A stretch of DNA of 64,000 bases from Ricinus communis (taxonomy: Eukaryota > Streptophyta > Magnoliopsida > Malpighiales > Euphorbiaceae): positions 21,205,626-21,269,625 of the forward strand of contig NC_063261.1 in assembly GCF_019578655.1 (NCBI RefSeq). The letters run 5' to 3'. The translations under genes and the position numbers were made by a program. Below are positions 11,801-27,800 of this stretch, one piece after another. The stretch's first letter is position 1, and each line of letters begins with the position of its first letter. The notes beneath the pieces are model-generated. The model was not told where the DNA came from. It saw only the letters and a list, made by a program, of their open reading frames with translations, and did no database searches.

Positions 11801-13854
11801 CTTATTCCTATACCTATACGTATCTATTTAAAATCGCAAGGAGTAAGAGAAAAATCACCGAAAACATAAAAAGAGACTCAATTTATCATCATGTTATTTA
11901 TAAATAAAATTAATTATGTATTAATATATGTGTTATTTTTATTAAATGTTAAATTTACATTAGTTAGGTGCAATCATCCAATAGTTAATAATAATAATAT
12001 ATAAACTAACTAATGCAAAATTAAGTATTTAATAAATAATATCATATATTATTATATAATTTCTTTTATCTATAAATAATTTAGTAGACTGAATCTACTT
12101 CTAGAATAATAGCCTTTCGATTGGATGCATGGTTTGAAAACAAACTAAATAGAAGTTGACGAGCATACATGTGGCAACCTGACTTAGAAAAACTTTTGAT
12201 GAAGACAAGATATTTGGACAAATAATAATTTATAACAAATTTCTAAGATGGCAAGCTTTTTTATCAGAATGAATTGTTTATGCAATGAATAGGAAATAGC
12301 TAATAATATATATATGTAAAGAGCTCAAACTAATTATATAAGAACTCTAAAGTTAAATATATTAAATTTAAAATAATTTTAAGATAAACGATTTTTTAGA
12401 AAGTTTTTAAACTCACTAAAAGATAAAATTATAAAATTAGTGGAGATAAAATAAACAAAACCTCAAAAAATAATATGATTTTGAAACGATACAAGAAGAG
12501 AGAATTTCAATGGAAAATATATGATATATATTTTACATTTCAAAATGATCTTTTGCCTAATGCTAAAAATCTTTGATCAAGTTCAAGGAAAATATAGAGT
12601 TATAAATATTTGTTCCTTTTAAAATAAAAGTCTTGCATTTAAACCTAGCTAAAGGGCAAGTGCAAATTGTGAATTAGACAGGAGTTGAACTAGTCAAATC
12701 TAAAATCGACTCTTAATCCATTGTCGAGTTCATGAATTGGCCTAGAACATTAAGGAATTAGCCAATTAAAGTTCAATATTATGCTGAGTTTGAGCTAGTC
12801 TTGAACCAGAGCTGTCGGTTCGAATCAGTTTAATTTTTAAGAAATTAAATAAAAATATTAAGCTGAAAAAAGCTTAAATTTTTAAATTTATATCTTCAAT
12901 TTATTTACTTATGAGTTATTTAAAAATATTAATTACACATAAATATATACCTTGGTAATATTTAAATATTTAATTAAATTTTAATTTAGTTAGCATTTAA
13001 AAAAACTAAAACTAAATTATAATTTCTAATTCTCATAAAACATTTAGTTATTATAATAAATGATAGGAAAAATATAAAAAGAAAATTAGAAGAGTATGAT
13101 GGAATTTTTCTTAAGACTATAATTTTAATATTGTTACCGAAATAAAAAAAATAAAAATAAATAAAAGAAAAAGAAAAGGTATTGGGCCAAGACTCCTCCT
13201 CAAATATGTTACATTTACAGATCAGTTCACTAGTCGTGGCTCTATTTGTCCAGTGTAATTTGGTTAAAATTTATTTTATTTAAAAAAAAAATTAAAATAA
13301 TAAAATTAGAAAAGATATTTTAATGATATAAATTATATAAATTTATTAATTTTTTTTATAATTCAATTTTGTTATAATCAATTTTATATAAATTTAATTT
13401 TATAAATTTTTAAATTAAATTTCATTTCAATTAAAATACATAAATTTTAATTAAATACGTACCGAAAACACATATTCTACGTGCAGGAGTCATGAAAAAG
13501 GAGCACTACACAAGCAACCCTCACAAACTAATTAGTAATAATTATAAGATACTATAAACACAACAGCAAAGATGAGCAATAGAACAAACACAGAGATCTG
13601 GGTATTGCCCAAAAAAAACTTCCAGATTGATTAAAACAAACTTCTACTGTAACAATTTCAGATACATTTTTATATGATTTCACCTGACTACAAGTGGACT
13701 GGAGTGTCCATAAAATATAGTAATAACACAAATAGAAACACAAGCCTAAATTCTGATAAAATCCCGCTCCCCAATCAGAAAAAATTTCCCCCACTCTTTA
13801 ATTTATCCTTTTAAGACTTGATCCGAGCTACAAAAGCCTCAACAATCCACAATC

Positions 13855-15594
<1,740 letters not shown>

Positions 15595-15677
15595 GGATAG
15601 AACAGTGCTGCCACTACTAAAAATAAACCAAGTAAGACTTTGTGTTTGCTGGTGAAATGAGGTGCAAAGGAATTGGG

Positions 15678-15686
15678 ATTTATATA
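15678..15686 (-). promoter_or_regulatory. TATA box of the peroxidase gene
   Basis: The minus strand reads CTATATAAAT, about 85-90 bp upstream of the peroxidase ATG at 15594. Spacing and sequence fit a plant core promoter with a short 5' UTR. Confidence 0.6.
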
Positions 15687-15779
15687 GAGATGGAGAAGAC
15701 AGGCTCAAGGTACTTCTGGGTCCACCCGGGACAGATAACCTAACACCATAGACTAATTGTCTGTGCATGGCATTCTTTA

Positions 15780-18700
15780 CACGTCCATAATCAATGTTAA
15801 TTCATAAGCCATTTGAGGGAATATATACATAGGGACAAATAAGAGTCACAAATATATATTATAATTTTACATTTTAAGATTAAATGATTGACACGTATTA
15901 TATTATTTAAAATTAATAATTATATATGTCAATTAATAAAGTTAAAATAGATATTTTGGTATTATAGAATGTATTGACTTACTAATATGAAATTCATTTA
16001 AAGATTTTATCTATTTTGTTAAAATTTAGTTTAACTACAATCAATTCCATGCAAATTTGATTATATAACATATTAAATTAATTTTTACTCCATTTAAAGT
16101 ATATAGTTTTTAGATTCACAAATGAATTTTATAGATTTCAACCAAACACTCCGTAAATATATTTGTCAAAGATTCTAACTACAATTTTCCTTTTCTTTCT
16201 CTAACATTGACATTACATGAACAGTTTCAGTCTTAATTAAATAATGCAATAATAATCTCACTTTAGTAGCTTTTATGTTTATTTCATACAAATATTAAAC
16301 TAGTTATTGCAATAGAATTCCTATTATTATGAGACATGAGTTATATACACTAACATATATATTATATATTTTCCTTTGTAATTGGAAAGAGGAAAACTAC
16401 GTACAATTTGTCAAAAACAACGGTCCCGTGAAAGCAACTTAATAACTATACGATTTAGGTAATGCTTGAGAACAAAGCGATCATTTGACTTGTTCTTTTG
16501 TTTGGACGAGAAAGATGCAGAAGTACTTAGAAAAACAAAAGGAGAAAGAGAAGAGAATAATGATCCTTAATCCAGGTAACAAAGAAGGTTTCTTGCTAAC
16601 GCGGTTTTACTTAGCCATGGAATTTTGAAAGCTAAGAATGCTGGGCAGAGGAAACTTCGAACTTTAGCATGCCATCTAACAACCCACTATGGCATCCTTT
16701 TCGAGTTTCAACTTTCACACCAGCAATTACAAACTAATCCATCATCATCAAATCACTACTTTGAATTTCATACTTCTTCTTTTTTGGTCTTACTTTTCTA
16801 TTATTTTATATTGATAATGGTAAGGATATATGTCAATTAGAATAGAAATTAACAGTTATCATTAGGAAGAATATAAAAAAGGCTAATTTGTTACCAATAA
16901 TCATTATTCTTTCTGTATCATTAATTAGGAGAAGCTTATAGTTCTATATAAACTAATTCTATTCTTTTTTGTTTTTGCATTCTCTTTGTAATAAAGTATT
17001 AGAGCAAGTCTGATTTAATTTTATAATTTCTTGACTTTTTTCTACCTGAATATTCAATTCCAACAATCTAATTCGGTGTTATCGCTGCATTTCAACTAAA
17101 TTTTAAATTTTGGGATAGAATTTTAATTTCAACTAAGAACTAGAATTTCAAGTGACTAGTTCCATTTGCATTTTAAGAAAAGTGTTAGAATTTCATATCA
17201 CTAATGAGTAAGAAATAAAAACCATATTTAAAAGTAAAGAACCGGCCAACTAAGTGACTAGTTCCAGAACTCTACATTCACTTATACATTTAATTTCCAC
17301 TTAATTAAATGGTTTGTAGAATAGGAAAACATGATTTCAAATATCAAATCTTTAATTTAATTTGATTGCTTTAATAAATTATTATAGTGCGAAAATCAAT
17401 ATATGAAAATTCATTTTTTAAAGTTTTCTTAAGCAATAATTTAAAGTTTAAGTTATGAAACGGACAAGACTTGATTGAATGCTATGTATGAAATAGTGCA
17501 AGTCCTTTTTTCTTTTTAACTTTTTTGCCTTCTTAGCAAAGTTCTTTTTTTCTAACATCTTTTCTTCCTCTTCAAAAGCGATCTCTAAGTTTCAAATATT
17601 CTCTTACCAAACTATCTAAAAGCTATTGGCTATGCATGCAAAATTTTCTATGAATCATTAATCAAAGTTTGGCAAAGATATATATAATTAGATCAATTTG
17701 GGTCCTAATAATTTATGAGTTGGGTCAGTCTATTCTTTTCTCTCTCTGATTTTTTTCACCAATTTAATACAAAACCTAACAATTTTTAATTCAAACTAAC
17801 ACACTTATATAGTATTAAGAAATAAATAAATCATAAAAAGAATTAATCATCAATAAATTCGAAACTAAACTTAGATTAACTCTCTAATCCTCATCTTCTC
17901 TTTTCATCTTTTCTGGTTTCAACCCACATCAAAAATGGCACAAACTTTCTTCTTCTTCTTTGCTTTGCTCTACTCGTATCCCTTTGTTTTAATTTTTAGC
18001 CCTTCTGAGTATGTGTATGGATCATCAATGTCAATGGAATAAGTTGAGTAACTAAATTTTATAAAGATAGTGTCGTTGAATCACCAATATCTGCTTTTCT
18101 CTCTTTTCTTCCTCAACCTTCCCCATTACGTTACTACTTAAAAATAATAAGATTTAATTATTTGATTTGGCTCTTTTGTAGTCCATTTTATTGACCTTAT
18201 ATTATTATATTTTGTTTGGTCATTATCAGAAAAAACAAACGTATACTATTGGATGGTGATACGATCCAAATTAGTGCACGTTAATTTCAATGGTCTCATT
18301 ATTTGATGTTTTGACTCTCAAAACAATACTGTAACTAAATAAATTTGCTTGCCATAATTAACCTTATAACTCCTGCAGGAGCACTCACAAAGCCTGAAAT
18401 GGCATCATACACAACTTCAAGCCATGCGAGAGGAAAAAATATGAGATATAGGAAGAACAAATTTGGTATGACATCTAATAATCTCTGACTTGCAAATATT
18501 TTTAAAAATGCAATTACGGACTTAGTCTGATAGTCAATTTATATTTCATTTTGAGTAAGATTTCTTATAATTCAAATCTTCCTTTCATCATTTACAACAA
18601 AGAAAAATACTATTGAAGTAAGAAAAAAATGATTTCTTTTAAATTATTCTTGATGTATTACATCTTACTATTAGACGGGTAACATATATAAATTGTTATA

Positions 18701-20770
18701 AAACTTAAAATATATATCATTCATTTATCCGCTAAAATTTGTCGGAAAACATTCAAATAAGAAAGTAACTATATCTTTGTAATAAGATTTCTATATCACA
18801 TCCAAAGAAGCTCATGTTCAAAGCAATTATGTTTAAAATTAGCTTTAAGAAATATTGGATCCTATTGAGAGGTAGAAGATTCAACTTTGTCTAGGATCAT
18901 CAGTCGCTCTAATTTAATTTCTTGAAGAACTCTAGCTTTCATGTTGTTGCTCTCAGTCTTTGTAGGCAGCCGGAGATACATGTAAAGCAAAATAGATAAA
19001 ATAGATTGTGATATATGGAGCCTATATGCACGTAACCAATGATTTGAAAATTCAACACCATATAATAAACAACATAAGCAAACTCCAAAAATGCATATCT
19101 AATGGGATTAAGCAATAAAAATCAATGGCTTTTCTTTAGGAGTGGAAGCAGAGTTCGAACTTCATAATTTAAAAACAAAGACGATTTATATTATGTATAA
19201 CTGGATTATTGTTTAATGGGTTCATTTTATATCTAAAGAAAATCTCTCAAGTCTCTAAAATGATTAACCTGGTCTTAAACACATTTAATTTGGTTGGTAA
19301 CCTACTGCAGATCTTTTTGACTTTTGTCAATTTATACCTCTTTGTTAAAAGAGTAACTTACTTTGCTACATCACAATTATATTAATGCAATATTAGTTTT
19401 AAGAGACTGCATGCAAAAATTGACTTTGGGTGCCAGGACTAATCCAGGCCTTTGCCATTCTTTCAACAACTTAATTAATTAATATTAGTGGCTACCAATA
19501 AGTCAATTTGGATGGGGAAATTTGGGAATTATATGAATTATGACTGTGTCTAATGTGAAATTAAATAAATTACATGTTTGCTTTGTCTTTTAGGAGAGTC
19601 AAATTTGAGTAGAAACTAAGTATATTTATAATGTTATTAGCTTAGATTGGATTTATAATTGAAATTATTAAGAAATAAAGGGTAGATTTATTAAAAACTT
19701 TTGACTATCTGTCCTGATAAATAAATTGATCGAATCATTTTAAATAATTTATTAAAATGTTGGAAACTCAAATCTTGAGATTAAACTATAAAATATAACA
19801 AATTAAGCCCAAGCCCATTGTCTTATATACTGTGTCACGGGCCAAGCTCAGTATACGCATGTGACAAATGGGCTTTTACAAGGTGTCAAGAACTATAGCC
19901 TTCTATATTTTTGTTTTTTGCTGGTGGTATAAAGTTTCAAACATGTATAATTTGCATTATTTATTTTAATTTCATAATTTATTTCTTTTATAGTAAAGAG
20001 ATGCACACATTATTTTACATTTTGATCTCTAACTTTTTATTTTATAATAACAAATCAACTTATAGTATTTATATTGTAAAATACTTTAGCTTTTTTACTA
20101 ATTCATTTATAAATGTGAGAAACGAAAAGTATTTATTTTTCTGAAAAAGAAAATTTTGAAATGCATAATAAAACAAACTGTAATAGAATTTGGCAAGGGA
20201 TGTATATAACAATATACGGTGGAATAAAGATCCAGATACATAGCGCATAGACGAGATGTTAATAGTATCTTCTAATTTAATTAAGGTTTCGAATTCGAAC
20301 TTTGAATATATAATTGTGTTAAAATTCTTAAAAAAATATTTTGTCACCCATAAAGGTTCTATCTGACACGCTCTAGAAAAAAAAAATGGTTATACTCCAT
20401 ATTGTATGGTCTGTGTGATTGTCACATAAGTGAGGAGTGGTTCAGTGTAGCTGAATGCAGTTGTCAAGGACCACATTAACCATGGTCCATATACAAGCGA
20501 AAACGACCACCAACATTACACAGGTTACAGTTGTGTATATTTATACAGGTTCAAGAAAAGTTTGGTGTCTCTTCTTGATGCATCATAGAAATTACATATT
20601 AGAGAAGATGCAATTAGAAACAAACAATTTTATTTATAGAGGAGCCTAGTGAGTAGTGGGCCTTGACTGCCTAACTAAAACATCACCATTAGAGGGGGGA
20701 AAAAAAGAAAAAGAAACCCTAAAATTATATCATTACTCATATGTGACAAGGACTATATCATTCTTAGCTC
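15780..20770. other. Mostly gene-free stretch
   Basis: A+T-rich DNA between the peroxidase promoter and the 3' end of the NPF gene. Apart from a small signal-peptide-like frame at 17935-18042, nothing coding is recognised. The frames at 19911-20144 and 20069-20347 overlap on opposite strands and are Phe/Ile/Tyr/Lys-rich, as chance frames in A+T-rich DNA are. Confidence 0.55.
17935..18042 (+). CDS. Possible small secreted peptide (35 aa), weak
   Basis: The frame MAQTFFFFFALLYSYPFVLI... begins with a strongly hydrophobic stretch resembling a signal peptide and ends at TAA 18040. The start context AAAAATGGC is good for plants. A strong donor-like GTATGT lies at 18008, and an exon-like block follows a CCTGCAG acceptor near 18378, so this could be the first exon of a two-exon peptide gene. 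No known peptide-hormone motif is visible. It could equally be chance. Confidence 0.2.
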   Translation: MAQTFFFFFALLYSYPFVLIFSPSEYVYGSSMSME

Positions 20771-23288
20771 CTATACTTGCAATCCTAGAGGAGAAGTGTC
20801 CAAGGTTTTGCCTTCCATTTGGACACAACCCTCATTAACTTTAATAGTTTCCTTCTTGTATATAAACCTACTTGATGCCCATAAAAATGCTCCTAAATTA
20901 AGAGTGGATATAACTAAAAGGAAACCATAGTAATAATCCAAGTGGCAATCATTCAAATTGTTACCAATCCAACTCTTTCCTCCTCCTCTTCCTGTAATCT
21001 TATCAACCATTGTCACTAAAAAGCTGTTCAAGAAATTCCCAGCTCCAATTCCACTAGTGAAGAAAGTTGTTCCAAGGCTTTGCATGTCTTCAGGAGATTG
21101 GTCATAGAAGAATTCTAGCAGCCCAATTGCATTAAAAACATCTGCAATTCCTAACAAAACATATTGAGGCAATAGCCAAAATATGCTCATTGGAACAACT
21201 TCTGTAGGACTTCTAGTGTGTTGTACCCTTATAACATGCATTCTTCTAACTTCAACTGCATAAGCAATTGCAATGGCTGTGACTTGGATAACAAATCCAA
21301 TTCCAAGCCTTTGCAGCAATGTAATTCCTCTTGGGTTTCCCGTTTTCTTACGCATAAATGGAACAAAGAAACGATCATACATTGGCACAGAGAGAAGCAT
21401 GGAGAGTGTGACAAAGCTACCTAATGAAGCAGCTGGAATTTGGAAGTTAGAGCCAAGACCGCGGTCTAAAGTTGTGCCTTGTTTGACAAAAAGAGTGTTG
21501 ATTTGCGCCCATATTGTGCTTGGAATTAATGTCACTACCCATATCAGTATCATACCAAGAACAAGCTTTGTCCCTTCCACTTGAGTGACTGTACATGGTG
21601 GGCTTGAATCGTATGTGTTGCCATCTTTTAGTGCAGCTTTATCCAAGCACCTGAGAACATAACATATATGTCTTGTTATTAAGAAAATAAAGAATTGTTT
21701 TAATGGACTTTCTTTTGGTGCATTAAATTATTAAAGGGGAATGGGGCTGAAAAGGTTTGAGCTCTTAATCTCCTGCACTACAAGGCTGACGCTCGACCCT
21801 ATATTCAACTATACCAGTCTAATGGATTTTAAAGGACTTTGTAAGCTTTAACTAATTAATGGTATGTAGTGGAGGAATTCCACCATTAATTTCAACTACA
21901 AGTTGTTTGCATATGAAGCAGTGGTGGGGCTAGAAGGCGCACCATTTCACTGTAACATGCATTTTCCTGTACCCAGTAACAACTTGACTAAGATGGGTGA
22001 GAATTTATTAAAGATGACCAAAAGCTGTAATGTAGTGAACCATGCACATGGTAAAGGGCAATTAAAACAAATGGCTATCAAATCTCAAAGAAGCCCCGCA
22101 CTTTTGCCTCTTGTATAGTAGATTCCTAGTTATGCACATGAATTCTGGAGGCCCCCTCTCCACCTGCTCTTGTACAATGGCTTTTAAGGATTCCAGAATC
22201 CTTTTGAGACCTATAATTGACCAGATTTTCAGATTCCATAGCACAATTATTTGTAGAATTGAAAAGGGTAAATGACCTACCCCATGCGTGCCTTTCTAGG
22301 AAAATGCTTGTCTAATTTTAGTGTATGTTCTCTTTATATAAAATCCATTAATATTTGATACATAATGAAATGGTGAACTTTAACCTTCTAATATACTATA
22401 TGATTTAGTATGTGCTAAAAAATAATTGGTTTTGATATAAAAAAAGTTACATATTAAAACCCAGCCGCACATCTTCCTCCTTTTAATGATATTTAAGTGC
22501 ATACTGAATGTTAATTATTTATTTTAAAAATTTCTGAAGTATCAAACATACATAAATTTATCATATGATAATGATAATACTAATAGTTATAACAATGTTG
22601 GTAATGGTGAGAGAAGTCACCTGAACACTGGTGTGTGATGGACTTGGCGTTTTCCTGTATCAATGTAATATTGGAGCTCAAACTCATGAAGCCGTGAGGG
22701 ATCAGTAGGGAGCTGAAGCTTCCTGTTTCTAAAGGCTACAATGGGGACTTGAATTAGATCCCTTGCGGGGCTCTTAGTCTTACTAACTTTGTGTCTGTAT
22801 AATGGAGTCCCTAAATAAAATATAAATAGGGATAATATAAGACCGACTGTAGGAATACCATATCCTAAACCCCATCCCATGTTTTCTTGAATGTAAACAA
22901 GGCAAAGAGTGGCAACTAGAGCTCCCAAAAACGAGCTAAACATCCACCAGTTAAAGAAAGAGACCTTGAGCTTTTTCTCCTTAGGGTCAAAATCATCAAA
23001 CTGATCAGCACCAAAAGTTGATATGTTAGGCTTTGTACCCCCTGCCCCTATTGCTATAATGTATAGAGAAGTGTAGAAAAATGCAATTTGGGAAGGAGTT
23101 GCCTTGTTGCATACTCCATTTATGCATGTCGGTTTCATGAACTTGAGTGAAACTGCCATTGTCAGTAATATCATTCCCTGTAATTTTTAGAAAGACATAT
23201 GTTAGCCTTTTTATTGATAATTACGATTCATAAGAAATAAATTAAAGGAAGAATTGAAGAAAAAGAGAAGAATACTAATTAATTGTAA

Positions 23289-23359
<71 letters not shown>

Positions 23360-24839
23360 ATCAAGCATTGGTTGTTGTTTTGATAAATACAAAATGTGAG
23401 TCTTTTCAAACGGTTGCAATTCATTTTCCCACTAATTGAACAGCAACCTATGGCATAAGTTCCCTATTATTAGTGGAAAATGAGACAAAGAAAGTTACTG
23501 CTCTCTGTGGGACTAATATGAATCTTATTCTTGTGGAGAACAAATTTTTGCAGCTCATAAGGAAATATTCATTTCAAATTACTGATGGCTAATAAAACCT
23601 GACTAGCATTTCTTAGGCCCCACAAGCCAAAAAAAAAAAAAAAATGAACCCAATTACCAATTTATATATAAATCGTCCAACCAAGTGGTGCCATTCTGTT
23701 CAAGGGAGATAGAGATTTGTGAATATGAACCTCTCATAATAGTAAAGAAACACCCATCCCATAAAGTTCAGCTAATCTTTGTATTTTAAATCAACAAATG
23801 GGGTTGTAGATTAGACATTATATATAAGACAAAAGATTACTTAAAACAATAAAACACAAGCCAACACTTAGTGGAGAAGGTTATTATGATTTACCATGAC
23901 ATAAAAAAGTGATGAAACAGTGAATGTCCAATATCGACCCAAGTAAGTATCTGCTATGTAGGCACCAAGAATTGGTGTAATCCATACTGATCCTGACCAG
24001 TTGTTTACATTCCTCACTGATGCAACCGTATCTTCATGAAGTTGGGTTGTTAAGTAATTCACTAAATTTGAAGCTATTCCATAGAAAGCCATCCTCTCAA
24101 ATGCTTCATACCCTGTTCAATAAATAAAATATAATTATGAGCACCCAATAAAGTTAATGCTTACATTAAATATCATTATATTTTGTATGGATCAAGTGAA
24201 GGAATATATATACATATAGAAGAAGTTTCTTAAAGTCGCACTTGGAGTTTTTAATAGCAGTAAATGCAAAAGATGAGGAGAAGCTGAAAATAAGAAAAGA
24301 TGCTAATAAAGATTGGATTCACTCTACGAAAGATTTAAGTATATATTCTATAACATAATAAGTTGTTCTAGAGTTGGATGCTATTTTGTATAATAGATTG
24401 TGATAAAAATGAAGATTCTCTAAAGAACATGGCAGGGATCTTGCTAAACCAATGAGCTAGCTTAAATGGAAGCTTAGGTCTAAGCACTTAGTCCAAGAAA
24501 AGAGGACCACACAAACAATATAGTCTAGTGGTGGAGTGCTTGTCGTGTTGTGCAGAGCATCAAGAAATCTACACCTGGAGTCCCATTTTCTCTTTAGAAC
24601 TTTTGAAGTGTATAAGAAAAGAAAAATGAAAAAAGAAAAGGAAGGTTCGTAAAGGAATTCGGATGGTGTTGGAAATGAGTTGCAGAATGAAAGTTTGACA
24701 AGAATGAAAGTAAGGAGAAGTGTGTGAGTAAGCTACCAACAAGAAAGGCACAGGCTTTCCATTTGCCAGTTTTGGAGGCGAGGACAGGACGGCCATGAAG
24801 ATCAACAGTGCCATCTTGGGTATAACCTTTGGATTCCAT
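20771..24839 (-). CDS. NRT1/PTR family (NPF) transporter, NPF5.2/PTR3-like (585 aa, four exons)
   Basis: A proton-coupled major-facilitator transporter of the plant NPF/POT family, which moves nitrate, di/tripeptides or other small solutes across membranes. Minus-strand exons are 24737-24839, 23895-24112, 22621-23177 and 20771-21650; all are GT-AG and the frame closes at 585 aa. Residues 37-41 give the ExxER proton-coupling motif (YEAFER). Then come YIADTYLGRYWT and the POT signature region GAGGTKPNISTFGADQFDDF. A cytosolic linker carries HEFELQYYIDTGKRQVHHTPVFRCLDKAAL, and the C-terminal six-helix half includes LLPQYVLLGIADVFNAIGLLEFFYDQSPEDMQS. Twelve hydrophobic segments fit the family. 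Wording is closest to the NPF5.2/5.3 (PTR3) group; the substrate cannot be told from sequence. The 5' UTR has a GA-rich tract (about 24884-24919) and intron 2 holds a (CA)n(TA)n run. Confidence 0.93.
23290..23357. repeat. (CA)n(TA)n compound microsatellite in an NPF intron
   Basis: About 12 bp of CA repeats followed by about 56 bp of pure AT/TA repeats, inside the second intron of the NPF gene. A likely length-polymorphic marker. Confidence 0.95.
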
Positions 24840-27800
24840 GAAAGATATATACTTACCCTAGAGAGTTTTCTAAATCTCTTAAGAGAGAGAGAGAGAGCGA
24901 GGGAGAGAGAAAGAGAGAGCAAGTTGAAATGGAAGAAGGAGACCACTCAGGGTAGTGAAGATGGTAAACTTCAATGCTATAAATAGGCCAAGTTCTCACT
25001 TTGCTTATACTTATAGAGGGCTGTATTTGCGATCACATGGCTAATAATGCTTCAAGTTTTAAACCCTTCTCTTCATTCATTAAAAAAGCAAAAAAGACAA
25101 AAAGGGGCCACTATAAAATTCTTCTTCTTTCTCTGTAATAAGTTATTTTATTAGATTTAATGGAGAAAAATATATTATTGAATTGCTAACTACTCAATTC
25201 AATTGCAATTTGAACAGAACAAAAGTCTCACAGACCAAAGAAAAAGGCTAAAAATTTACACATATTTAAATGTCTAAATTTATTCATTTGGTTATTTTAA
25301 TATTTTAATTTTTAATATAATTTAATACATATTTTAACTTTTTACACTTAAACACTTTCATTCGATGTATCTGCATGTATTGTTTATAAACATCTAAATA
25401 TTATAAAAAAATAAAATACATGTATATATTAAATTAAATTAAAAATTAAAAATATTTAAAAATTACAAAAACTGATATGTATTAAATTAAATTAAATATT
25501 AAAATAACTAAATAATTAAAATCTAGATGTTTAATATAAAAATAATAATATATATGGCACAAAATACATAGCAGCAATTAGTTAATAAAATTTCTTTTAT
25601 CTAGTTTAAGCGTATGTTTCCACCTATGCACCAAATATAATTAGTTTATTATATTGTCCTATATTGATTTTTTCCTATTTGGCTATACTCATTTAAAAAT
25701 TATATTTTAATTTTGGAGTACTTAGAAAAACAGTAATTATAGACTATTTGAAATACATTTAAATTTTATATTTTTAGTTAATAACTAAATAAAAATCTAT
25801 AAAACAAACAATTCAAAAACATTTTTGGCAACTGAGCAGTTAATAGCACCGGCCACTGGCAGCCAGAGGTCGACAAACATGATTGTCGGTTTTATATATA
25901 TATTTTGAGGTAACCGTTATTAATATATTAAGAGACAATTTTTTTTTTTTTCTGTGTACAATAAAATGGAATTAAATCTTTTTTTTTTTAAATGTATGTC
26001 AAGCACCAGAAAAAATGAAAACATTTTCCTCAAAAATGTTTTTTAAAAACAACCTTAGGCTTAGTAATTGTCGTGTAATGAAGGAATGAAAATTAAAATA
26101 CTTTTATCTTTTTTTTTTTTTTTTTCAGAAATCTTAATTTCTGGTGCCCATTTCGTAGGAGGCAATCAAAATCATTAAAAAACTGTCTGATCCTTAGAAT
26201 ACTATTTTAAGTGAATTTGAGATGAACAGTGTTCTTCAAGAAACAGACATAAGATATTAAAGTATCCCTCCATTTCTCCTCCACTCTTCAACTGAATAAC
26301 TAACAAATTAAATTTTAAAATCCAGTTGTCATAATTTGTTTTGTTTACAATTTTCTTATATAAAAATTAGTGGATATGAATATGATAAATTACTATTTCA
26401 GACGCGTATTAAATAATTAATATTTACTCTATTATTTTATATTTTTAAATAAGTGTTGTTTAATTTTTAAATTTTATATTTCATAAGAACGATAATCTTT
26501 CACCGATATTGATGGACGGTGATCGAAAAATTTCAAAATTCGAGAATACAATATTATAATAGTCGAAACTATCTTTTAAAAGGATTTTTATATTCAGAAT
26601 TAACTTAGAGAAATGAAAGTTTTCAAAAGAAATTATAATTAGATATCACTCTCTCAATATTGTATCAGCATTTTATTTTTTTGGCAAAATAACATTAGAA
26701 AAGCTTTATAAACAGAAAGTGTATGAGATGTGCAATTGTGTTTGTACGTTAGATTTGATTCACTTGTCGCCACATCACATGGAAGTGCCTCAAGATGAGA
26801 TGTTGGGAGATCGAGGGCCACCCTTACTAACAAAGTATGTCACAAATTAATGCAAACCCTGCCATTGAAATCTTATTTCATTTAGATCAAATATTTTTTT
26901 TAATATAGTATCTGAGTGTTTCTTTTTATGATTAAAACATTTAAAAAATTTTACCCTTAACAATTCTTATAATATAAATTAAAAATCTCAGTACAAAATA
27001 TAAAATGAGTTGTCAATAAATCTTAGGAAATAAAGATGTAAAAATATAATTTGTAACAGTGTTGCATTTTTCTTTTGATGGGTCCAACACAACCCACCAT
27101 TATACATTTAATTTAAAAGTTCTTTGCACCAAGTTGTTGTTGTTGCTGCTGCCTTTTGTAATGCCTATTTATTATTCTCTTAGTATTTTTTTTCTTGTTT
27201 TTAGTGAGACCATTCATATCATTTTCTTTTTGTGGGTGGTATAACTATCCAATCACATCAATTATATAATTAGATTTCTCTGTACTAATCATTACATCAT
27301 TTTTATTTATTTTGTTAAAAGGTGTATTATTAGGTCTTCCACAACATAAATAGAAGACAACCTTCTCCCTCCTTTCATTTTGATTAAAAGTATAATATAT
27401 ATATATATAAGTTATTTGGGCACAATTTTAAGGGGAAAATAGCAAGAGAGAGAGAGAGAGAGAGAGATAGGCTGAAATAAAGGTTAAATAATTATTTTCC
27501 AGATGTGGAAGAAACTTTAATTTATTGGGTTGGTGCCTGCTCGGTTTGCTTTCTGTAGTAGTGACCACAAATTTATTTTAAAATGTAATTAAGTGGTGAG
27601 ATAATGTTTAGACTATACATTTTCTTTCATAATCAATTTGTTTCTCTTTTATTTTTAAATTTAAAAATTTATGACTAATATTGAATGATAGATTCATATT
27701 AATTTATATATTTTTCGCTATACATATGTAATAAATTAATTTAAAATTATATACGAAAGTGAATCTTCGCAGGCTGAATATTTTTCATTTTTTCTTGTTA

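Larger units (their letters stand above)
8224..13854. other. A+T-rich gene-free stretch
   Basis: No coding exon recognised on either strand. It holds two long (AT)n microsatellites (8468-8528 and 8815-8876), many short poly-A/T runs, and from about 12650 to 12840 a less A+T-rich patch with phrases like CGGTTCGAATCAG that may be an old transposon scrap. The 60-residue frame at 8582-8764 (-) lies between the microsatellites and has no family features. Confidence 0.6.

Noticed and set aside
24517..24590. tRNA-like phrase TAGTCTAGTGGTGGAGTGC
   Set aside because: No matching acceptor stem or T-arm with GGTTCGA-type sequence follows; it lies in an NPF intron and cannot fold as a tRNA.
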